A stretch of DNA of 64,000 nt, from NCBI RefSeq assembly GCF_001428605.1, contig NZ_LMID01000011.1:553072-617071 (forward strand), read 5' to 3'. The notes under the pieces were generated by a model. The model made no database searches, was not told the DNA's origin, and saw only the letters and a program-made list of their open reading frames with translations. The DNA comes from Sphingomonas sp. Root720 (GTDB lineage: Bacteria; Pseudomonadota; Alphaproteobacteria; Sphingomonadales; Sphingomonadaceae). The position numbers were made by a program, and so were the translations under genes. Numbering within the stretch: the stretch's first letter is position 1; every line of letters starts with the position of its first letter. This document shows positions 52,344 through 60,803 of the stretch, one piece after another.

Positions 52344-52898
52344 CTACCGGTCGCGCGCGCCGGGCATCGCCCAGCCGATATTGGCCAGCGCGCCGCCTTC
52401 GACGATCAGGTCGAGGGCGATCGCGAAGCCGAGCGGCCATAGCGACATTTCGGGCAGGCCCGCTCCGATCGCGGCGGCGACTCCCAATGTCGTGAGCCCC
52501 GACAGCGCCTCCCAACCGCGCAACGACGCGTCCAGGCGCGCGGCCGTGGCAAGCCGGCTGATACCGGCCATGGCCAGCGAACCGACCAGGATCAGCTCGA
52601 TCCATTCCATTGCGACCAATGGCTGGAAGAGAATGGCCAGAGCCGCACATAGGTAGAGAAGGGCGGCGATGACGGTGAAGGTCGGCCATCCCCTGCGATG
52701 CGCCGCCAGGGCGTGGCTGACCTGCAGGACCCCGGCCGCCAGCATCGCGATGCTGATTTCCGCGGTGGAGAGCTTGTCGATCAGCACCAGGGCGACGCAA
52801 CCGGTGATCCCAAGGATGAAAAGCGCCGCGCCGATCGAAACCGAACGCTGTCGCAATCTGGCCTCGTCACGGTCCGAACCGACGATGGTCTTGAACAT
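52344..52898 (-). CDS. HdeD family (DUF308) membrane protein
   Basis: 184 aa, six predicted hydrophobic helices in three short pairs, typical of HdeD: GAALFILGITGCVALVLIDKL, AMLAAGVLQVSHALAAHRRG, ALLYLCAALAILFQPL. ATG 52898 has AGGAGG 5 bp upstream. HdeD proteins are linked to acid and general stress resistance. Divergent from the beta-CASP gene; the perfect site G lies between them. Confidence 0.86.
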   Translation of the reverse strand: MFKTIVGSDRDEARLRQRSVSIGAALFILGITGCVALVLIDKLSTAEISIAMLAAGVLQVSHALAAHRRGWPTFTVIAALLYLCAALAILFQPLVAMEWIELILVGSLAMAGISRLATAARLDASLRGWEALSGLTTLGVAAAIGAGLPEMSLWPLGFAIALDLIVEGGALANIGWAMPGARDR

Positions 52899-52952
52899 GC
52901 TCACCTCCTGTGCCGACGATCAGTCTCCCCGCAGGCAGCGGCCGGCACCATT

Positions 52953-52966
52953 GGGAAATCTACGAA
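52953..52966 (+). promoter_or_regulatory. GGGAAnTnTACGWA site G, perfect match, between hdeD-like and beta-CASP genes
   Basis: GGGAAATCTACGAA, all 12 specified bases. It faces the beta-CASP gene (96 bp to ATG 53049) and is 55 bp from the divergent HdeD start. Confidence 0.7.
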
Positions 52967-53048
52967 AGCGCGCCGTGCCCCGCTTGGGACAATCACCTAT
53001 TCGAGCTCGTCGCCCGATCGGGCACGAGCGCCGTGAAGGAGAGATTTC

Positions 53049-54641
53049 ATGGCGCTCGACATCCAGTTTCACGGCGCGGCCCAGACCGTGACGGGTTCAT
53101 GCACCGAGGTCATCGTCGGCAATACCCATCTGCTCGTCGACTGCGGGTTGTTTCAAGGCCCCCGCAGCCTGGAGCATCTCAATTTCCAGCCGTTCGGCTT
53201 CGATGTGCGGTCGATCGACGCGGTCATTCTTACCCATGCCCATATCGATCATAGCGGGCTGCTCCCGCGCCTCGCCGCCGAAGGCTATGAAGGCCCGATC
53301 TGGATGACCCCGCCGACGCGCGATCTTATCGCTTATCTGCTCGCCGACGCCGCCCGCATCCAGGTCGGCGACGCACGCCATCACAATCTGCGCCGCGACC
53401 GCGCCGACGGGCGCAGGCAGGAACCGCTCTACACCCCGATCGATGCGGAGCGCTCGGTCGACCTCGCGCGGCTGGCCGAGCTGAACCAATGGTTCGAACC
53501 GTGCCCCGACGTGCGCGCCCGGTTCTGGGACGCTGGACATATATTGGGCGCGGCATCGGTGGAGATCGAGGCAGGCGGCGTGTCGCTGTTCTTCTCGGGC
53601 GATCTCGGCGGCAATATCGCGTCCCTGGAAGCACCGCCCTGCGGTCCCGCCGGGATCGATCATGTCATCTGCGAGTCGACCTATGGCGACCGGGTACGGC
53701 CCGACATCGATCTCGCCGAACGGCGGCGCGCGCTCAAGACCGAGATCGAAGGCGCGATGCGGGCCGGCGGCAACCTGATCATCCCGGTGTTCGCGGTCGA
53801 GCGTACCCAGGAACTGCTGCTCGATATCGCGACGCTGTTCGACGGCGGCGACGTGCAGCCCCGGCCGGTCTTCATCGACTCGCCTCTCGCGACGCGCATC
53901 ACCTCGGTGTTCGCCAGCAGCGGGATCGAGAACACGCGAGACGGTGCGGTCTTTTCGCACAGTGCGTTTCACTTCACCGAGAGCAGTGCCGAATCGATCA
54001 GGCTCAACGCCATGTCCGGCGCGATCATCCTGGCCGGCTCGGGCATGTGCGAGGGTGGTCGCGTTCGCCACCACCTCGTCCACAATCTCGCCCGTCCGGA
54101 CTCCACGATCCTGTTCGTCGGCTACCAGGCGCACGGAACGCTCGGCCGGCTCATCCTGGAAGGTGCCGATCGCGTGCGCATCTCCGGGCATGATGTCGCG
54201 GTGCGCGCACAGATCCGCTCGATCGACACCTATTCGGCACATGCCGATCGTGACGATCTGCTCGGTTGGATCGAGGCTCGGCGCCCGATCCGCGGCAGCC
54301 TGTTCCTCAACCATGGCGAGGCCGATGCGATCGCGTCGCTGGCGCTCGCCTGCTCGGGAAAGGGCGACGTGCGATGCCCGTCGCTGGGCGAGCGGTTCCA
54401 TCTGAACCCCGGCGAACCCGCGCGACGCACGAAGACCGGCGATCCGGTCCTCCACGCATCCGTCGAACGCGATTGGCAGAACGACTATGCCGAGTTCTCG
54501 CTTCGGCTGAAACGGGAACTCGAGCTGATCGACGATCCCGCCGATCGTCGGCGCGCCATTGGCGAAATGCGGCAGGTTCTGGTCACGTATCAGCGTGCCA
54601 AGGGCAGGATCTCACAGCATCGCCACCAGCGTCGCGGCTGA
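53049..54641 (+). CDS. MBL-fold beta-CASP metallohydrolase (RNA-processing type)
   Basis: 530-aa metallo-beta-lactamase/beta-CASP protein related to CPSF/Int9-like nucleases. Metal motif LTHAHIDHSG near residue 62, WDAGHILGAASVEI near 160, FSGDLGGN near 182; beta-CASP segments PVFAVERTQELLLDI, GSGMCEGGRVRHH and the C-terminal metal/His region DTYSAHADRDDLLGW and LFLNHGEA. Such proteins cluster with low-oxygen and stress genes in many bacteria; whether this one cuts RNA is untested. Its end overlaps the convergent MgtC/DUF4010 gene by 30 bp. Confidence 0.9.
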   Translation: MALDIQFHGAAQTVTGSCTEVIVGNTHLLVDCGLFQGPRSLEHLNFQPFGFDVRSIDAVILTHAHIDHSGLLPRLAAEGYEGPIWMTPPTRDLIAYLLADAARIQVGDARHHNLRRDRADGRRQEPLYTPIDAERSVDLARLAELNQWFEPCPDVRARFWDAGHILGAASVEIEAGGVSLFFSGDLGGNIASLEAPPCGPAGIDHVICESTYGDRVRPDIDLAERRRALKTEIEGAMRAGGNLIIPVFAVERTQELLLDIATLFDGGDVQPRPVFIDSPLATRITSVFASSGIENTRDGAVFSHSAFHFTESSAESIRLNAMSGAIILAGSGMCEGGRVRHHLVHNLARPDSTILFVGYQAHGTLGRLILEGADRVRISGHDVAVRAQIRSIDTYSAHADRDDLLGWIEARRPIRGSLFLNHGEADAIASLALACSGKGDVRCPSLGERFHLNPGEPARRTKTGDPVLHASVERDWQNDYAEFSLRLKRELELIDDPADRRRAIGEMRQVLVTYQRAKGRISQHRHQRRG

Positions 54642-55871
54642 TAGCGCGGCGCCGGCGCCGAGCCAGAGGGCGGGCCTGTATCCACCGCGATAACCGGCGA
54701 ATCCGAGGGTCAGTCCCGCCTTGGCCAGCATGTTGAGGAGCACCGGAACCGTGAGCGCCCCGGCGGCGGCGAGCGGCGGGATCCGATCGGCCGGCAATCC
54801 CGCGATCGTGAAAACGGCCGCGTCGACATCGAACAACCCGATCAGCGCCAGCACGACACCGAGCGCCAGATTGCCGAACCGCGCCAGGATCCAGTGACCG
54901 GCAAGCGATGCAAGGGCAACCACTAGGGCAAGCCCGATGGCCGCGCCGAGATCCAGGGGGTTGCCGATCGGAATGGAGGTTTCGGTCTCGGCGGGGTCCT
55001 CGACGGGGATGTGGCGAAGGCCGAGGAGGCTGCCCAGCACCGACAGGCCGAGCGCCGGTGCCAGGAAGATCGTCAGATGGGGCAGGATCGATGGAGCGAA
55101 CATCGCCACGATCACGAGGATGCGCATCAGCATGATGATGTTCGCTGCGACGATGGCGGTGCCGAACAGCGATGATTTTGGCGCGGCATCGAGCCGGCGG
55201 GCCAGGGTGACCGTTGCGACCGTGGAGGAAACGACGGCGGCGGCGAGCGCGGTGACCACGACGCCGCGTCGGCCCGCTGCGCGCGCATGGAACAGGTAAC
55301 CCACGAACGACAGGCCGGACACGAGCACCACGATCAACCACAGCTTGTGGGGGTTCCATGCGGCATAGGGGCCCATCGCCACGTCGGGTGCCAGCGGCAG
55401 GAGGACGAAGGCGATCACGGCGAAACGGGCCCCTGCCCGGATTTCGGGTTCATGCATGCCACGGAGCCAACGGTGGAGAGGCTGGCGGGAGGCCAGGACG
55501 ATCGTGATCGTCGCGGCACCGGCGATCGCGATGTCCGGAGCGCCGGCGGTTGCGAGCGCGCCCAGTCCCAACGTCGAAAGAGCGGCGATCGTCGCGGTGA
55601 TGCTCTGCCGATTGGGTTGCCGCGCGATCAGGACGTAGCCGGCGATGAGGCTCAGGCCGAAGCCGGCGATCAGTATCGCGGCGAGCAATGGCGGAAGCAG
55701 GGCCGAGATTCCGCCCCCGAGACCGAGCAGCGTGAACGTCCGCACCCCGGCGACGCGGCTGCCTTGCGCTCCCTCCCGGAGGGTCCAGCCCCGCTCAAGT
55801 CCGATGAGCAGGCCGGCTGCGCCTGCATAGCCCAGATTGACGAGGGCGGAGGGTAGATCGGGAATCGACAA
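54612..55871 (-). CDS. MgtC/SapB-DUF4010 membrane protein
   Basis: 419 aa, about 12 transmembrane helices. N-terminal MgtC-like part (GYAGAAGLLIGLERGWTLREG then SRVAGVRTFTLLGLGGG) and the DUF4010 C-terminal half (RIPPLAAAGALTVPVLLNMLAKAGLTL). MgtC proteins affect magnesium, pH and membrane energetics. The C-terminal 30 bp overlap the convergent beta-CASP gene. Confidence 0.88.
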   Translation of the reverse strand: MSIPDLPSALVNLGYAGAAGLLIGLERGWTLREGAQGSRVAGVRTFTLLGLGGGISALLPPLLAAILIAGFGLSLIAGYVLIARQPNRQSITATIAALSTLGLGALATAGAPDIAIAGAATITIVLASRQPLHRWLRGMHEPEIRAGARFAVIAFVLLPLAPDVAMGPYAAWNPHKLWLIVVLVSGLSFVGYLFHARAAGRRGVVVTALAAAVVSSTVATVTLARRLDAAPKSSLFGTAIVAANIIMLMRILVIVAMFAPSILPHLTIFLAPALGLSVLGSLLGLRHIPVEDPAETETSIPIGNPLDLGAAIGLALVVALASLAGHWILARFGNLALGVVLALIGLFDVDAAVFTIAGLPADRIPPLAAAGALTVPVLLNMLAKAGLTLGFAGYRGGYRPALWLGAGAALSAATLVAML

Positions 55872-56008
55872 GGGCTCCCCTCAATGTAGCTGGTCGCAAC
55901 CACAGGCGATCGAGGAGCGCGCCGCTATGCGTATTTCCCCTTACGCCCGGTGCCGCGCGGTATCCGCGGTCGCGTGGCGATATCGGTCATCGGGCCAGGC
56001 TGGATCGA

Positions 56009-56413
56009 TCAGGCCGCGAGGGCCGGAACCATGCCGGGGAAACAGTGGGCGAAGGAACCGTCGGTCGAGATCGCGGTCCGCAGCTCTTCATGGGTGAGGG
56101 GGGTGACGAAGCGGCATCCGGCGCGGGTCTCGGCGACCCAGAGAACGTCCGTCTCCCGCCAGCCGACCAGCGGAACGTTCAGCATCACGCGCGTTCCGGC
56201 CACGAGGCAGCCGGCTTCGGTGGCGAAGCCGCCACAGGACATGTTGGTGAGCGTGACGTCTGTTATCGCATCGCCGTCCGCGGTTTCGCTGTCGAGCGCG
56301 ATGCGGACATGCGATTCGATCCTCACGTCGTGGCGCTTTTCCCGCAGGACGAATATCTTGTTGGAACGGCCGGCTTCATCATTGTGCGGCGTCGCGGCAG
56401 CTTGATCGATCAT
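56009..56413 (-). CDS. PilZ-domain protein
   Basis: 134 aa, a single PilZ fold: arginine motif LREKRHDVRI near residue 24 and TLTNMSCGGFATEAGCL near 55 (the N/D-x-S-x2-G motif), then WVAETRAGCRFV. It should bind cyclic-di-GMP, in keeping with the nearby EAL phosphodiesterase. No other domain. Confidence 0.86.
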   Translation of the reverse strand: MIDQAAATPHNDEAGRSNKIFVLREKRHDVRIESHVRIALDSETADGDAITDVTLTNMSCGGFATEAGCLVAGTRVMLNVPLVGWRETDVLWVAETRAGCRFVTPLTHEELRTAISTDGSFAHCFPGMVPALAA

Positions 56414-56527
56414 CGTAACCCTTCCAAGAATGGTGTCATCAGGGAAAGCAAATTACTGGGGGCCATCTAGCTTCCGTTACGGGAGCCGTGCAATTAGACA
56501 TTAGGACGAAAGATATTTGGCCTCCGA

Positions 56528-56554
56528 ACGACAGGGATGCCGCATCCCTGTCGT
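56528..56554. repeat. 13-bp-armed near-gapless palindrome upstream of the PilZ gene
   Basis: ACGACAGGGATGC at 56528-56540 is mirrored by GCATCCCTGTCGT at 56542-56554 with a single base between. It is 115 bp upstream of the PilZ start. Could be an operator, a cruciform site or, as RNA, a strong hairpin; no U-run follows on either strand. Confidence 0.6.
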
Positions 56555-56940
56555 CGTCGCGCGACAGAGGCGCGCCATCGGCCTCGTACCGGCTACGGGG
56601 CGGCTCCCCCTTGGTTGTCGGGGACCGACGTAACGGCCGTTCCGATACGCACAAACCCGATGTTGTACCCATTTCAGCAGCCTTTAATCGAAGTTAACGG
56701 GCGTCGCCCGAGGGGGCTGATCGGTATGAACGGGCACGCCATCATGCCGGTGGCATGAACCCGCGATATGCCGGTCGCGCGGGGGGGAGCCGTCATCATT
56801 TGGGCGGCTGCGAAAGGACGGATGGGCTTTCCATGGCGAGATCGCATTCGGGTCGGTTCGCTCCCGGGGCCAGAAGCGGAGATCGGCGTCGATGGCGCCG
56901 CTGATCGACTTCAAGCCGGCCGCTCGGGCAGGCGACGGCC

Positions 56941-57145
56941 ATGCGACGGGATCCGATCTTCCCGGATATCGCTATGCCCGGACTCAATGTGGCGGCGGTC
57001 GACTGGGATTCCTGCTCCCGGAGCGAGATATTGCCGACGACGGGATCTTCGGAGGCCTTCGTCAGAGGCGAGGGCGGGATGCGCAGCAAGTCGAAGTGAT
57101 TGGCGAGCCCTATCGCGAGCTGGATCTTGCCGAGAGAATCCCGAG
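56941..57145 (+). pseudogene. Decayed receiver-domain remnant
   Basis: One frame reads MRRDPIFPDIAMPGLN, close to the phospho-acceptor loop of a hybrid-kinase receiver (DxxMPG), and continues to ILPTTGSSEAF before a stop at 57097. A second frame continues with QQVEVIGEPYRELDLAERI, which matches the final helix of such receivers (VIGKPYRRxDLAxRI). Together they look like one receiver broken by a frameshift. The usual lysine is replaced by glutamate. Located just before an intact receiver gene. Confidence 0.6.
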
Positions 57146-57240
57146 CACGCTCGGTGGATGTGGTCCGTTCATGAAGCGAGTCCCACGCGTGATGACGGGC
57201 ATGGTCGCGCGTGGCTGGACAGTGTCGGGATGATGGGTTC

Positions 57241-57624
57241 ATGCGCCTGCTTTTGATCGATGACGAACCACTGATTGGCGTTTTCATTCGGCGGGTCGCG
57301 GAGACGAGCGGTTTCGAGGTTCAGATCACCACCGAGCCGAACGCGTTCAAGGCAGCCTGTACCGCATTCGATCCCGACGTCATCAGCCTCGACCTTTCGA
57401 TGCCGGATTGCGACGGGATCGAACTGCTGCGCTATCTGGCGGAAATCGGATGCCGGGCGCAGATCCTGATCGCCAGCGGCTTCGACCATAAGGTACTGGA
57501 GTCGGCGCGCGACCTGGGCGAGGCCCGTGGCCTCGCCATGGCGGGCGTCATCTCCAAGCCGATATGCCTCGCCGAACTGCATGCGCTGCTCGAAAGCGTG
57601 CGGGAAGCGTCGAGGCGTGACTGA
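57241..57624 (+). CDS. Single-domain response regulator
   Basis: 127-aa receiver: LLLIDDEPL, phospho-acceptor Asp51 in VISLDLSMPDCDG, ILIASGFDHKV and the lysine in VISKPICLAEL. ATG 57241. Its last 8 bp overlap the EAL gene, so the pair is coupled: the regulator may control the phosphodiesterase by direct contact. Confidence 0.88.
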   Translation: MRLLLIDDEPLIGVFIRRVAETSGFEVQITTEPNAFKAACTAFDPDVISLDLSMPDCDGIELLRYLAEIGCRAQILIASGFDHKVLESARDLGEARGLAMAGVISKPICLAELHALLESVREASRRD

Positions 57625-58390
57625 GCCCCCGCCGCCGCCGGTCAGCATCGGCGCCTTCGCCGAAGCGATGCGCATCGGGCGGCTGTCGCTCGTCTACCAG
57701 CCGAAGGTCGTCATCGGTTCGAATGAGATATGGGGCGTCGAGGCGCTCGCCCGGTGGCACGATCCGGTGTGGGGCGACGTTTCGCCCGACATCTTCATTC
57801 CCCTGGTCGAGGAGGATGAACTCATCCATCCCTTCACACAATGGGTGGTTGCGACCGCTGCGGCGGACTGGGCCGACTGGCACCGGCGGGGGTTCACCAC
57901 ATGCATAGCCGTCAACGTCTCCGCGCGGAACCTCGGGAAGATCGACTTCCCCGATACCGTTGAGCGGATCTGCGCGGCGCATGGGATGCCCTGCGACCAC
58001 CTGACGGTCGAACTGACCGAAAGCGCCACGCAGGATATGGTCCATCTGCTCGATACGCTGGGTCGCCTCCGGATCAAGCGGATCGGCGTTTCGCTGGATG
58101 ATTTCGGGACCGGCTATTCCTCGCTCGTCCGCCTCAAGCAATTGCCCTTTTCGGAGGTCAAGATAGATCGCCTGTTCGTTACCGACGTGGACGTGACGAA
58201 AGCGGGCCGGGTGTTCATGCGGAATACGATCGACCTCGCCCACGAACTTGGCCTGCGCGTGGTCGCGGAGGGCGTGGAAACGGCGCCGGTAAGCAGGATA
58301 TTGGCCGAACTCGGATGCGACCTGGGCCAAGGCTTCTATTTTGCCCGGCCCATGTCTTCGGCAGCGCTCCTGAAATGGGCCAACTTCTGA
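57617..58390 (+). CDS. EAL-domain cyclic-di-GMP phosphodiesterase
   Basis: 257-aa stand-alone EAL domain with all catalytic motifs: GVEALARWHDP (EAL), NVSARNL, TVELTESATQD, SLDDFGTGYSSL, EVKIDRLFV and VVAEGVET, then GQGFYFARP. It should hydrolyse cyclic-di-GMP to pGpG. Start GTG 57617 overlaps the receiver gene. No GGDEF cyclase in the window. Confidence 0.93.
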   Translation: MTEPPPPPVSIGAFAEAMRIGRLSLVYQPKVVIGSNEIWGVEALARWHDPVWGDVSPDIFIPLVEEDELIHPFTQWVVATAAADWADWHRRGFTTCIAVNVSARNLGKIDFPDTVERICAAHGMPCDHLTVELTESATQDMVHLLDTLGRLRIKRIGVSLDDFGTGYSSLVRLKQLPFSEVKIDRLFVTDVDVTKAGRVFMRNTIDLAHELGLRVVAEGVETAPVSRILAELGCDLGQGFYFARPMSSAALLKWANF

Positions 58391-58400
58391 TCGGGGATCG

Positions 58401-58565
58401 TCAGAGGCCGATCCCGCGCTTTCCCATCTCGGCGACGACTGCCTGGAGAAGGGGAGGCAGATTTTCCGTCTCCATGTCGGAAGCCGTTCGCCAGGTGTCG
58501 ATCAGCTCTTCGTCGGTCATCTTGGCGGCTTCGGCGGCGAGCGCCGCGGGGTCGAGATCGGGCAT
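58401..58565 (-). CDS. Small acidic helical protein, 54 aa
   Basis: MPDLDPAALAAEAAKMTDE opens the protein, followed by ELIDTWRTASDMET and a C-terminal helix ending GKRGIGL. AAGGAGC lies 6 bp upstream of ATG 58565. Acidic, helical and cytosolic; no family recognised. The good ribosome site and codon pattern support a real gene. Convergent with the EAL gene. Confidence 0.68.
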   Translation of the reverse strand: MPDLDPAALAAEAAKMTDEELIDTWRTASDMETENLPPLLQAVVAEMGKRGIGL

Positions 58566-58799
58566 GATGGAGCTCCTTGCCGATCTATAATCCTCTATCC
58601 CGCGGAATGATCCGCGACCGTCCGCGATTCATGCCGAGCCGCTATCGAAGACCGAAGATACGGCATTGGACGGTGGTCGCGCCGGTCGATGATAACCGAC
58701 AGGATATCGGCAAGGCCGCCTCCCGCGCCGATCGCGGAGAATGGGATGGAAGATCCGCGACGGGCGTGGTCGCCGGACGACAGCGAGGAGCTTGGCGCC

Positions 58800-59528
58800 A
58801 TGGGCATATTGCAGGATCGGGTGGTCGTGATCACGGGCGCGAGCTCCGGCATTGGCGAGGCCTGCGCCGTCGCCTTCGCCCGCAAGGGGGCCAAAATGGT
58901 CCTCGCCGCCCGGCGCGCCGACAGGCTGGACGCGCTGGTGGCGCGGCTCGAAGAGGCGGGTGGCGCGGCGCTGGCGGTGGCGACCGACGTGACCGACGAG
59001 GAATCGGTCGCGCATCTCTTCGCGCGCGCGGTGGACCGGTTCGGCGGGGTGGACGTGCTGGTCAACAATGCCGGCATCGCCGACAGCACGCCCGCCGACG
59101 AGCTCGAACTTGCGCACTGGCACAAGATCATCGACACCAACCTGACCTCCGCCTTCCTCTGCGCCCGCGCGGCGATCCGCGTCATGAAGCGCCGGGGCCA
59201 TGGGCGGATCATCAACGTCGGGTCGATCTCCGCCCGTGTCCCTCGCGCCGAAAGCCCCGCTTATACCGCGAGCAAATGGGGCCTCGACGGCCTCACCCGC
59301 GCGCTGGCGATCGATGGCCGCGCGCATAATATCGCGGTTTCGATCATGCACCCCGGCATCGTCGCGACCGAACTGGGCGGTGGCGCCACCAAACGCCCCG
59401 CCGATCTCACCGCCGAGCCGGAGGATATCGCCGACGTGATCGTCCACATGGCCGACATGCCCGATCACCTCAATTTCTACGAAGCCCTGGTCGTCCAGAA
59501 CAAGATTCCGTTCCTCGGCCGCGGATAA
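58800..59528 (+). CDS. Short-chain dehydrogenase/reductase
   Basis: 242-aa classical SDR. Cofactor motif TGASSGIG near residue 12, NNAG near 87, catalytic serine in VGSIS and YTASK near 153. ATG 58800 has GCGAGGAG upstream; further in-frame codons upstream are unlikely. NAD(P)-dependent alcohol/ketone chemistry; substrate unknown. Start of the right-hand catabolic block. Confidence 0.93.
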   Translation: MGILQDRVVVITGASSGIGEACAVAFARKGAKMVLAARRADRLDALVARLEEAGGAALAVATDVTDEESVAHLFARAVDRFGGVDVLVNNAGIADSTPADELELAHWHKIIDTNLTSAFLCARAAIRVMKRRGHGRIINVGSISARVPRAESPAYTASKWGLDGLTRALAIDGRAHNIAVSIMHPGIVATELGGGATKRPADLTAEPEDIADVIVHMADMPDHLNFYEALVVQNKIPFLGRG

Positions 59529-59530
59529 GC

Positions 59531-59806
59531 AGTCCCGCGCTCTTTCCCCGCCGGCCGCCGGCCATCGCCGCCAACCGGCCGTCGCGCGGCCGCCGGTTCG
59601 GACTCGACATCGCGGTGACGTCGATCGTCCCCGCCGGCGACTATCGGGACAGCTATCAGGGGTGGCGCGAGCTGCGCGGCATCGGTTCCGGGGCCATCCT
59701 CGTCCGGCCCGACACGCATGTCGCGTGGACGGCGCACGGCTTCTCGGTCGAGGCCGGCCGCGAGCTTCGGGATGGGGTGGCGACCTTGCTGGGACGCCAG
59801 CCGTAG
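59531..59806 (+). pseudogene. C-terminal remnant of an FAD-dependent aromatic hydroxylase
   Basis: The frame right after the SDR, with no fitting start codon, reads DYRDSYQGWRELRGIGSGA then ILVRPDTHVAWTA and a short tail ending at 59806. This matches the final segment of TfdB/PheA-type flavoprotein monooxygenases (GAxLVRPDxHVAWR). The FAD- and NADPH-binding parts are missing. I read it as a truncated gene; a GTG at 59615 could still give a 63-aa product. Confidence 0.65.
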
Positions 59807-59815
59807 CGCAGCGCT

Positions 59816-60589
59816 CTAAGCTGGCTCTGCCGATAGCGGATAGGCCCGGCCGACTGCGGGTTTCGGCCCCTCGTCGTCCTTGATCGGGAGAGAGGCGAGA
59901 CGCCGGGCCTCCGCCGCGTCGAGGCCCAATGCGATCGCCATCCCCTCGGCAGCCAGGTCGATGTGATCATTGCCGACCTTTTCGACCAGTACCCGATGGA
60001 TCGTCATGATCTGCATGCCCAGGCCGAGGTCGATCGCGACCGCCATAGGCATTCGCCGCAGCCGGCCGGTCTGGAAGGCGGCCTCGAATTCTGCGGCGAT
60101 GAAATCCTTGGCGCCGGCGTTCAACGGCCCGGCCAGCGGCATCGTCCGCAGCAATATCCAGCCGCGCGCCGAATCCGCTACCGCGAAGCGGACGAACAGC
60201 CGGAAGAACAGGACGATCCGCTCGATCGGATTCTCCATGCCGTCGATCGCGCCAGAGATGACCGAGTTGATCGCGAAGGAAACGTCGTTGCCGACCGCGC
60301 GGAACAGTTCGTCGCGCGATTTGAAATGGTTGTAGAAGGTCCCGCGCGCCACCTTCGCTTCGGCGATGACGTCGTCGATCGTCGGCGCTTCGGCGCCATG
60401 GACGGCGAACAGCCGATAGGCGGCCTGCATCAGCTTGTGACGCGACTTGGCGCGCCGCTGCTCGCCTACCTCCACCCTGCGGGCGAGCTGGACGGGGTTC
60501 AGGCGCGACGAGCGGGCAGCCGTCTTGGCCTTGCGTCGGACCGGCTTGGCGGAATCGCTCGACTCCGGGCGCGACGCTCCATCCTTCAA
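59816..60589 (-). CDS. TetR-family transcriptional regulator
   Basis: 257 aa. Lysine/arginine-rich N-terminal extension, then the TetR DNA-binding domain at about 48-95 (LMQAAYRLFAVHGAEAPTID and VARGTFYNHFKSRDELF). A ligand-binding helical domain follows. Divergent from the SnoaL-like/FAH/oxidoreductase operon across 214 bp, so it probably represses that operon. A small AT-rich palindrome lies in the gap. Confidence 0.9.
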   Translation of the reverse strand: MKDGASRPESSDSAKPVRRKAKTAARSSRLNPVQLARRVEVGEQRRAKSRHKLMQAAYRLFAVHGAEAPTIDDVIAEAKVARGTFYNHFKSRDELFRAVGNDVSFAINSVISGAIDGMENPIERIVLFFRLFVRFAVADSARGWILLRTMPLAGPLNAGAKDFIAAEFEAAFQTGRLRRMPMAVAIDLGLGMQIMTIHRVLVEKVGNDHIDLAAEGMAIALGLDAAEARRLASLPIKDDEGPKPAVGRAYPLSAEPA

Positions 60590-60742
60590 AGATTCATTCT
60601 CCTTTGCCGCGGGTCGTGAAGGCCGCTGTCTTGACGATGTAGTTCAAGACCAACGAGCGCGCCACCCGGTCCGATCACGCCTGCGGAAAGGCCAACTGCA
60701 TCGCGTGGCAGCAATATCCATCGCATTGATTTGTCTGAAACG

Positions 60743-60756
60743 CATATTGAAATATG
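60743..60756. promoter_or_regulatory. AT-rich palindrome in the TetR/SnoaL-like divergent gap
   Basis: CATATT-ga-AATATG, 6-bp arms, 48 bp before the SnoaL-like start and 154 bp from the TetR start. The gap is AT-richer than its surroundings. Could be part of the TetR operator or the promoter. Confidence 0.4.
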
Positions 60757-60803
60757 GTCGACAATCATACAAGGTGGCCGCCAGTCGACTGGGAGGGTGC
60801 CGA

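Larger units (their letters stand above)
56414..57240. other. 827-bp gap holding a palindrome and a receiver remnant
   Basis: No intact gene. The left part contains a 13-bp-armed palindrome (56528-56554) and the right part a frameshifted receiver fragment (56941-57145). The stretch 56640-56760 is AT-richer and may hold promoters. Competing open frames on the minus strand (to 57287) have no recognisable domain. Confidence 0.6.

Noticed and set aside
56796..57287. 163-codon minus-strand frame
   Set aside because: Overlaps the receiver remnant and the start of the intact receiver gene; no recognisable domain.
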